Assembly (NCBI GenBank): GCA_029288115.1
Contig: JARFPV010000287.1
Location: 1-5,236 of the forward strand
Length of the DNA: 5,236 nucleotides
Reading direction: 5' to 3'
DNA from: Akkermansiaceae bacterium
GTDB taxonomy: Bacteria; Verrucomicrobiota; Verrucomicrobiia; Verrucomicrobiales; Akkermansiaceae
In this document: positions 1 through 4,503 of the stretch, in pieces
Position numbering within the stretch: position 1 is the stretch's first letter
Layout: the number at the start of each line of letters is the position of its first letter
Position numbers and translations under genes: made by a program
The notes under the pieces: model-generated
Seen by the model: only the letters and a program-made list of their open reading frames with translations
Database searches by the model: none
Told to the model about the DNA's origin: nothing

Positions 1-1
1 C

Positions 2-232
2 GTTTATCTCATGGGAATGCTCGGTGCTTGTCTTGGCTGGCAATCGGTCCTGTTCACTGTCTTTGCAGCCTGCCTGTTCAGCATCGTATTAGCCATTCTT
101 GGTCGTTTGGGCTTCGGACAGAGGCTTCCCTTTGGTCCCAGCCTTGCGTTCGGAGGTGTCTGCTGGATCTTCTGGGGCTGGCAAGTGTGGGATTGGTATT
201 TCTCCCTGATTCCCGCTGCTCAGGCGATGTGA
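2..232 (+). CDS. Type IV prepilin peptidase (A24 family), C-terminal fragment
   Basis: This is the 3' end of a gene cut by the left window edge; the reading frame is open from base 2 and stops with TGA at 230-232. The 76 visible residues begin VYLMGMLGACLGWQ, which matches the stretch just after the second catalytic GxGD motif of bacterial prepilin peptidases (compare 'GDxKLLAxLGAxLGWQ' in PilD/GspO). The catalytic aspartates themselves lie outside the window. Two hydrophobic segments follow, SVLFTVFAACLFSIVLAILG and the stretch from LAFGG to WYFSLI, joined by 'LPFGPSLAFGG', the usual 'FGPxLxxG' signature of the last membrane helices. The family cleaves and N-methylates type IV prepilins or type II secretion pseudopilins at the inner membrane. 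The ATG at 11 is internal to the protein, not its start. Calling it PilD or GspO specifically would need the upstream genes. Family call is firm; the partner system is unknown. Confidence 0.85.
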   Translation, partial: VYLMGMLGACLGWQSVLFTVFAACLFSIVLAILGRLGFGQRLPFGPSLAFGGVCWIFWGWQVWDWYFSLIPAAQAM

Positions 233-242
233 TCGACAAAGA

Positions 243-275
243 AAAACCCCAGCGGAAAAAATCCGATGGGGTTTT
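243..275. terminator. Bidirectional intrinsic terminator between convergent genes
   Basis: An inverted repeat has arms AAAACCCCAGCGGA (243-256) and TCCGATGGGGTTTT (262-275). They pair over 14 positions with a single G/A mismatch (252/266), around a five-base A loop. On the + strand the GC-rich stem ends in TTTT; on the - strand it ends in TTTTT (246-242), so it can stop transcription from both sides. It sits 10 bp after the prepilin peptidase stop and 21 bp beyond the stop of the PEP-CTERM gene, the expected place for a shared terminator between converging genes. Confidence 0.85.
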
Positions 276-296
276 GAACAGATTAAGAACCGGGAG

Positions 297-920
297 TTAC
301 TTTCTCCGGCGTAAAAAGAATGCAGCACTACCCAAGGCAAGCATGGCAGCGGTGGATGGCTCAGGAACTGCAATATCTGCAAATTGAACGGTGTCAAAAG
401 CACCGCTCGTACCTGCTGATCCCAGGACAATTGAACCGCCAGTGGCAAAGGCATCGTCAGATGAGACTTCCGGAGATGATGGAGGGGCGGGACCCGATAA
501 GTCAGCAGCAAATTGCCAATCGGCATCTGATGAGTTGGTGATGATGGCAATTTTTGTGGATGATCCGATATCTGCGTTGTTGGTAACAATCATATAGCCT
601 TGTTTGCTACCTAGGCTTGTTGTTTCGTCATCAGTAGATGAAAAATTGCCACCAGCGTAAGGGTCTGATAAGGGGATTCCGAGCTGAATGAAATCATCCT
701 CAATGCTCTGCGATGTTGAGGCTCCTGTAGGAATGTCACCGACCTCAAAGCTGCCGTAGAACACGAACGCATCACCTCCGGTGAAAAACGTATTATCCGA
801 TTTTACGAAGAAAGAAGATCCCCCTAGAGCATAATCGATCTGAACTGCAGCGTTCGAATGCTGAGCCAGCGACAGAGCGGCAGTGATAATTGGAATCAGG
901 CTTAATTTACCTATTTGCAT
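297..920 (-). CDS. Small acidic PEP-CTERM sorting-domain protein
   Basis: This 207-residue protein is probably exported and of unknown function. Residues 1-24 form a signal peptide (MQIGK, then a hydrophobic core) with a plausible cut after HSNA. The C-terminus is a textbook PEP-CTERM sorting signal: VPEPST at 185-190, a hydrophobic helix at about 191-203 and a terminal RRRK. In other bacteria such tails are processed by an exosortase (XrtA/EpsH type) during export to the envelope or extracellular matrix; no exosortase is visible here. Between signal and tail (25-184) I count 21 Asp/Glu, three Lys, no Arg and no Cys, so the mature protein is strongly acidic and rich in Ser, Gly and Thr. The segments FYGSFEVGDIPTG and SDADWQF resemble motifs I associate with small verrucomicrobial surface proteins, but I cannot name a domain. 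It lies 21 bp downstream of the TIGR02597-like gene on the same strand, so it is probably co-transcribed. No Shine-Dalgarno sequence precedes the ATG; the position of the signal peptide supports this start. Confidence 0.85.
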   Translation of the reverse strand: MQIGKLSLIPIITAALSLAQHSNAAVQIDYALGGSSFFVKSDNTFFTGGDAFVFYGSFEVGDIPTGASTSQSIEDDFIQLGIPLSDPYAGGNFSSTDDETTSLGSKQGYMIVTNNADIGSSTKIAIITNSSDADWQFAADLSGPAPPSSPEVSSDDAFATGGSIVLGSAGTSGAFDTVQFADIAVPEPSTAAMLALGSAAFFLRRRK

Positions 921-941
921 AATATAATGTGGTTTTAATTG

Positions 942-2051
942 TTATTCGGATACAACCGAGTCGAATGTCCAGTTGAATGCAGGGTTACCATTTCTGCGTA
1001 AGATGAATATGGCAGTTCCAGCCGGAATTTGAGTGGTTGCAGCATCAGCTGTGAGTTGTGTCGATTTGACCCATCCTTGGTGAAATACGCCACCTACGGG
1101 TAATGGGTTAGATGCGTTATTAAAATAGTAGGTTTCAAAACTTTGACTACTATTATTGAATATAACGACATGATCCGCAGTGTCTTTATTTCCCGCTGCC
1201 AGATGAATGTTGCTATCGAAGGTCTCACCATTGCCAGGTCTGAGTCCAGATGTAGCAAGCGTGATGGATTTGTCCACTGGGTATGGGATAGTGATGAGAT
1301 TGTAGCCATTGATGACAGGCACTTTGATTTGGCTCATAATCACGGATCCATTCACCGAAACAGAATAAGATGACATTGGAACTCTCTTGTATAGAAAACC
1401 ATCATCCGGATAAATCGGTTTTGATGCTGCATCTTCCGTTAGGGCTGTTGATTTGACCCATCCCTGATGAAAGACTCCGCCAACAGGTAGAGGGTTCGTG
1501 GCGGTGTTGAAATAGTAAGTTTCATATGCGCCTGTGAGGGAATTGAAGGTCAAAATCAAATCAGCTGTATCTTTGTTTCCTTTTTGAACTGTCCCGGCTC
1601 CGGGATCTGTTCCAAAAATACTAGCGATCGTATTATGCTTATAGATGCGAATTGAATGAGTGGACAGATCGTTTTGGTCCTCAGAAGTGTCGAGCGTGAG
1701 AGTGTCTGCATCGTTGCTGACAATATCAATTAATTCGCCCTCACGTGTGCCGGAGGCGACGATGATGTAGTGAGAAGCGTAATTAGCGTCTGTGGCAAAT
1801 TGGTTCGTTGTCCAACCAGCACCGGTCAGGGTGACGGTTCCTGCTGCTCCAGAACTGACAGTGCCTTGGTAAGCCACTTCCTGTGACATGGAGGTGGACA
1901 GGAAGGTGAATGTTGGTCCACTGGCTGTTGCTGCATTGATGTTAATCTTAACAACACCCACAGGGTCGGTCACTGTCTGTGCGTTGAGTAAAGTGCCAAT
2001 GGACAGGGACAAGGCTACAATACCTAATGTTGGAAAAGCTAACCGGGTCAT
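942..2051 (-). CDS. TIGR02597-like secreted protein with duplicated C-terminal module
   Basis: This 369-residue protein matches what I recall of the TIGR02597 family, uncharacterised proteins found mainly in Verrucomicrobiota; the assignment is from memory of the pattern, not a search. A signal peptide covers about residues 1-24, with likely cleavage at LLNA/QT. The mature start, TDPVGVVKININA, matches the family's usual 'TDPVGFV' opening. Residues 91-137 ('YIIVASGTREGELIDIVSN' followed by a TLTLD strand) match the middle segment. The C-terminal half carries two copies of a 56-residue module, 158-213 and 287-342, 39 of 56 identical, each with GNKDTAD, ETYYFN and an identical 17-residue core. 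The end, AGTAIFILRR, is also typical. There is no cysteine, no PEP-CTERM tail and no C-terminal anchor, so it is probably a beta-rich secreted or periplasmic protein. It is the first gene of the pair with the PEP-CTERM gene 21 bp downstream. The start is set by the signal peptide; no Shine-Dalgarno sequence is seen. Confidence 0.83.
   Translation of the reverse strand: MTRLAFPTLGIVALSLSIGTLLNAQTVTDPVGVVKININAATASGPTFTFLSTSMSQEVAYQGTVSSGAAGTVTLTGAGWTTNQFATDANYASHYIIVASGTREGELIDIVSNDADTLTLDTSEDQNDLSTHSIRIYKHNTIASIFGTDPGAGTVQKGNKDTADLILTFNSLTGAYETYYFNTATNPLPVGGVFHQGWVKSTALTEDAASKPIYPDDGFLYKRVPMSSYSVSVNGSVIMSQIKVPVINGYNLITIPYPVDKSITLATSGLRPGNGETFDSNIHLAAGNKDTADHVVIFNNSSQSFETYYFNNASNPLPVGGVFHQGWVKSTQLTADAATTQIPAGTAIFILRRNGNPAFNWTFDSVVSE
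1026..1193 (-). repeat. Internal 56-residue repeat, copy 2
   Basis: This encodes residues 287-342 of the TIGR02597-like protein, from GNKDTAD to the isoleucine of TTQI. It is the C-terminal copy of a tandem module, 39 of 56 residues identical to copy 1 at 1413-1580. Module starts are 129 residues apart, with an unlike linker of about 73 residues between the copies. Confidence 0.9.
1413..1580 (-). repeat. Internal 56-residue repeat, copy 1
   Basis: This encodes residues 158-213 of the TIGR02597-like protein, from GNKDTAD to the isoleucine of SKPI. The best conserved stretch between the copies is the 17-residue NPLPVGGVFHQGWVKST, identical in both proteins but encoded by different synonymous codons at 10 of 17 positions, so the duplication is old. 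Confidence 0.9.
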
Positions 2052-2088
2052 GATCTTGGTAGTGCAGTGGTGGTGATTTGTTAAGGGA

Positions 2089-2118
2089 AGTATAATTGCA
2101 GTGACTACTATTCACTGC
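2089..2118 (-). promoter_or_regulatory. Candidate promoter/operator of the secreted-protein pair
   Basis: An inverted repeat GCAGTGA (2098-2104) / TCACTGC (2112-2118) with a 7-base spacer lies upstream of the TIGR02597-like gene. Immediately downstream on the - strand is TATACT (2094-2089), one base from the sigma-70 -10 consensus, 37 bases before the start codon. No good -35 box sits 16-18 bases upstream of it, and the repeat occupies that position, so a regulator site overlapping the promoter is conceivable. The repeat has no T-tract after it, so it is unlikely to be an intrinsic terminator. The rest of the 192-bp gap (2052-2243) has no coding signal that I can support. Confidence 0.3.
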
Positions 2119-2174
2119 TAAGATACTCGGCCTGATTCCGAATGCTAGAGAGAAAATATGGCGAGAACAACTGT

Positions 2175-2245
2175 AAAAAACCGTTATTACATGACCAATG
2201 ATGGATAGGTCCATTTTCTGGCGGGAAACACACCCAAACGGTTTT
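2175..2245 (-). terminator. Probable argB terminator with long nested loop
   Basis: Read on the - strand, AAAACCGTT (2245-2237) begins within the argB stop codon and pairs perfectly with AACGGTTTT (2185-2177), which continues into a run of six T (2180-2175). The loop of 51 bases is large for an intrinsic terminator but contains its own small hairpin (ATGGA 2201-2205 / TCCAT 2210-2214). Position right at the end of argB and the trailing T run support a terminator; the long loop and few GC pairs make it weaker than the 243-275 hairpin. Confidence 0.45.
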
Positions 2246-3122
2246 ACGAGACGATTTCGGTGCCAATTCCGGATCTTGTGAAAATTTCCAGCAGTAATGA
2301 ATGGGGCGTCCGGCCATCAATGAAGTGAACTTTGCCCACTCCATTTGCCAGAGCGTCGAGGGCGGAGTTGATTTTTGGCAGCATTCCACCTGAAATCGTG
2401 CCGTTTTCAATGAGTTCCGCAGCCTGCGGACGGTTGATTGAGGGGATGAGGGAGTCAGGATCAGAAGGGTCAGAGAGCATGCCGGGCACGTCAGAAAGAT
2501 AAACCAGCTTGGTGGCACCCAAAGCCTTGGCCAAGCAGGCGGCGGCCAGGTCGGCATTGACGTTGAGGGGTTTCCCTGTTCCCTTTTCACTCCCGAGTGG
2601 TGAAATGACGGGCACAAACTCACTTGCCAACACGGAGTGGATCGCGCTCAGTTCACAGGAAATGGCTTCGCCGACTCTACCGACATCGACTTTTTGGCCT
2701 GAATCGTCTGTTGCCTGGATGCGTTGGGCGACAAATACTTCGGTTCCGGGGATACCGTTGGCCTTGCCTCCCAGTTCGACGATCATTTCCACAAGGTTGG
2801 GGTTGATGGTTCCGGAGAGTGTTTTTTCGACGATTGCAACGGCCTCCGGGGTAGTGACACGAAAGCCGCCGATGAATTTGGCTTCTAGGCCTGACTCTTC
2901 CATGGCGGCAGAAATCGCTTTGCCTCCGCCGTGGACCACGACCGGATTAATGCCGGCGACTTCCAGAAACACGATGTCGCGCATCACTTTCCGTACCAGA
3001 GCAGGATCTTCCATGGCGGAGCCACCCATTTTGATGAGAAACGTGTGACCGCGAAATGACTGTAAATAGGGCAGCGCTTCGATCAGTGTCGAGGCTTTGT
3101 GAATGGTGGTGTCCAGAGACAT
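2244..3122 (-). CDS. argB: Acetylglutamate kinase (arginine biosynthesis)
   Basis: ArgB phosphorylates N-acetyl-L-glutamate with ATP, the second step of arginine synthesis, in the cytoplasm. The 292-residue product is a complete amino-acid-kinase domain. K31-M-G-G-S-A and HGGGK (64-68) are the phosphate and substrate loops. GFRVT (86-90) lines the acetylglutamate site. NVNAD (187-191) holds the substrate-binding Asn and catalytic Asp. YLSDVPG (208-214) is the nucleotide loop, and GGMLPK (245-250) carries the active-site Lys. About 23 residues before the first lysine loop form an N-terminal helix (KASTLIEALPYLQSF). In the family that helix marks the hexameric, arginine-inhibited enzymes and is absent from the short E. 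coli type, so feedback inhibition by arginine is inferred. It is last in the - strand operon, 36 bp after tcdA, and no other arg gene is in the window. The start has no Shine-Dalgarno and lies in a hairpin. All key residues are present. Confidence 0.97.
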   Translation of the reverse strand: MSLDTTIHKASTLIEALPYLQSFRGHTFLIKMGGSAMEDPALVRKVMRDIVFLEVAGINPVVVHGGGKAISAAMEESGLEAKFIGGFRVTTPEAVAIVEKTLSGTINPNLVEMIVELGGKANGIPGTEVFVAQRIQATDDSGQKVDVGRVGEAISCELSAIHSVLASEFVPVISPLGSEKGTGKPLNVNADLAAACLAKALGATKLVYLSDVPGMLSDPSDPDSLIPSINRPQAAELIENGTISGGMLPKINSALDALANGVGKVHFIDGRTPHSLLLEIFTRSGIGTEIVS

Positions 3123-3139
3123 GCTTTTGTTTAAGCATG
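3120..3139 (-). promoter_or_regulatory. argB: Perfect hairpin covering the argB start codon
   Basis: In the mRNA sense the sequence is CATGCTT (3139-3133), loop AAACAA, AAGCATG (3126-3120). The two arms are perfect 7-bp complements, and the last three bases of the 3' arm are the argB ATG. If it folds in the transcript it would place the start codon in a stem and could lower initiation unless opened by ribosomes arriving from tcdA 36 bp upstream. The stem is short and only three of its seven pairs are GC, so its strength is uncertain. There is no T-tract, so it is not an obvious terminator for tcdA. Confidence 0.45.
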
Positions 3140-3158
3140 AAATTGAAAATTCGAAATC

Positions 3159-3950
3159 TTAAACTGAGGCAAGCTTCTCCAGGCACTTGGAAACGGCGAA
3201 GAATCCGAAGGTGGCGGTCATGTGGGTGATGCTGCCATAACCGGACACGCAATTGAGCCTTGTGCCCTCTTCCGCCATGTTTTTCGGTTTCTCGGTGGAT
3301 ACCTCTCCGTCGCACTGTTGGTAAACAGGTGCTTCGCTTGAGAAAATACAATCGATGTAAAATTTGCGCGCCTTTGTTTTTCTCTTGGGGTCTGCCCCTG
3401 AAGGAAATCCATACTTTGTGCGCAAGTTTCTGCGCACTTTGTTCATCAGGCTGTCATTGTAGCAACGTGAGATGTCGTCAATGTGGATTTTTGACGGGTC
3501 GCGCAGGCCGCCAGCTCCACCACAGCTGATCACCGGGATGCTGCGTTTGTGGCAGCCGTCGAGTAGTAAGGACTTCGACTGGACACGGTCGATGGCATCA
3601 ATGACGTAGTCGAATCCTTGATCGAGAATTTCGTCGGCATTGCGGTGACTAAAAAATGCCTCAAGTGCGATGATTTCACAATCGGGGTTGATGGCTCTGA
3701 CTCGGTCTGCCATCGCGGTGGTCTTTTGTTTGCCGATTTCCCCATCCATGGCGTGTAGTTGGCGATTGATATTGGTGATGCAAATTTCATCGAGATCAAT
3801 CATGGTGATCTTTCCAATTCCCGATCTGGCAAGAGCTTCCACGATCCACGACCCCACGCCGCCAATGCCAACCACACAGACATGGGCACAACGGAATTTC
3901 TCCATCGCCTTTTTGCCGTAAAGCCTTTCAATGCCGCCAAACCGATCCAT
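3159..3950 (-). CDS. tcdA: tRNA threonylcarbamoyladenosine dehydratase
   Basis: TcdA (CsdL/YgdL) is an E1-like enzyme that uses ATP to cyclise t6A37 of ANN-decoding tRNAs to ct6A. With the chosen start the protein has 263 residues, near the E. coli length, and is collinear with it: RFGG..RLYG at the N-terminus, VVGIGGVGSW (26-35) as the Rossmann/ATP loop, IDLD (51-54), ITNINRQ (58-64) with the E1-type Arg, DAIDRV (118-123), SCGGAGG (142-148), DCIFSSEA (200-207) and NCVSGYGS (233-240), where the Cys matches the conserved active-site-loop cysteine of E. coli TcdA. I chose ATG at 3948-3950, giving MDRFGGIERLYG and a 10-bp gap to the Nudix stop. An in-frame TTG at 3978-3980 would add ten residues and overlap that gene by 20 bp; neither start has a Shine-Dalgarno. 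In E. coli the CsdA-CsdE sulfur-transfer proteins assist it; neither is seen here. Confidence 0.95.
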   Translation of the reverse strand: MDRFGGIERLYGKKAMEKFRCAHVCVVGIGGVGSWIVEALARSGIGKITMIDLDEICITNINRQLHAMDGEIGKQKTTAMADRVRAINPDCEIIALEAFFSHRNADEILDQGFDYVIDAIDRVQSKSLLLDGCHKRSIPVISCGGAGGLRDPSKIHIDDISRCYNDSLMNKVRRNLRTKYGFPSGADPKRKTKARKFYIDCIFSSEAPVYQQCDGEVSTEKPKNMAEEGTRLNCVSGYGSITHMTATFGFFAVSKCLEKLASV

Positions 3951-3960
3951 CTGATAAATT

Positions 3961-4500
3961 CTAGTAGTTGAGCAATCCAAGTTGCCTGACGAGGTAGAGG
4001 CATGCGTGGATTTTAAAGTCGATCAGGTACCCTTCCTTTTCCTTTTTAGTGAGCCATTCGCCGAGTTCATTGTGACTAACATGATGCACGATTATTTCCT
4101 CATCCGCCACACCGCCGCCATTGTGCTCACGAGCCAGTCCGGTGGCGGCAAAAAAATGGGTCGTTTCGGTGGTCATTCCCGCTGACGTGGGGCTGGAGAG
4201 CAACGGGGTGATTGTGTCTGCACGGTAACCTGTTTCTTCTAATAATTCACGCTGTGCCGTATCTTCCAGAGGCTCTCCGGCGTGCTCTAGCTCGTCCCCC
4301 ACAAGTCCCGCTGGGATCTCGATTACCTTGGCTTGGACTGGAACACGATACTGTTCGATAAGGACAAGTTCTCCGTCTTCTGTGATCGGGAGGATGCCTA
4401 CAACACCAGTGCTGTTAGGTCGTTCTGCGAACTCCCAGGTGCCTCTTTCATAGAGTCCCAGATACTTTCCTTCGGCGAGGGTTTTACGGTCATTGGACAT
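3961..4500 (-). CDS. Nudix hydrolase, ADP-ribose pyrophosphatase type
   Basis: This 179-residue cytoplasmic enzyme probably hydrolyses ADP-ribose or a related nucleoside diphosphate sugar to AMP plus a sugar phosphate. It has the beta-strand lead-in (GVVGILPITEDGELVLIEQY, residues 32-51), then EIPAGL (61-66) and a Nudix helix whose metal-binding core is RELLEETGY (84-92). Compared with the strict Nudix box, the segment between the Gly of IPAG and the first Glu (76) is five residues longer (GDELEHAG region). SSPTSAGMTTE (102-112) after the box is typical of the ADP-ribose pyrophosphatase/GDP-mannose branch rather than MutT or Ap4A hydrolases. The substrate cannot be fixed from sequence alone. 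The ATG is 3 bp after the TPR gene's stop (TAA-CCG-ATG), so translational coupling is likely, and the gene ends 10 bp before the preferred tcdA start. Length is normal and intact. Confidence 0.92.
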   Translation of the reverse strand: MSNDRKTLAEGKYLGLYERGTWEFAERPNSTGVVGILPITEDGELVLIEQYRVPVQAKVIEIPAGLVGDELEHAGEPLEDTAQRELLEETGYRADTITPLLSSPTSAGMTTETTHFFAATGLAREHNGGGVADEEIIVHHVSHNELGEWLTKKEKEGYLIDFKIHACLYLVRQLGLLNY

Positions 4501-4503
4501 CGG

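Noticed and set aside
89..589. Open frame of 166 codons on the - strand
   Set aside because: It overlaps the PEP-CTERM gene in another frame, runs across the terminator and into the prepilin peptidase antisense, and its product is rich in Pro, His and Leu without any domain.
1026..1580. Possible recent duplication or recombination repeat at DNA level
   Set aside because: The two copies differ at most third codon positions even where the protein is identical, so this is an old protein-level repeat rather than a fresh DNA repeat or mobile element.
2091..2096. Perfect TATAAT on the + strand
   Set aside because: No -35 element is seen at the right distance, and nothing is encoded on the + strand downstream, so a + strand promoter is not supported.
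2108..2623. 171-codon - strand frame over the end of argB and the gap
   Set aside because: It is out of frame with argB over most of its length and shows no recognisable features. The part beyond argB (2108-2243) holds hairpins rather than coding signal.
2509..3048. 179-codon + strand frame antisense to argB
   Set aside because: Its composition (Ser, Pro, Thr, Ala rich) is what an antisense reading of a GC-ended coding gene gives, while argB on the other strand has every family motif.
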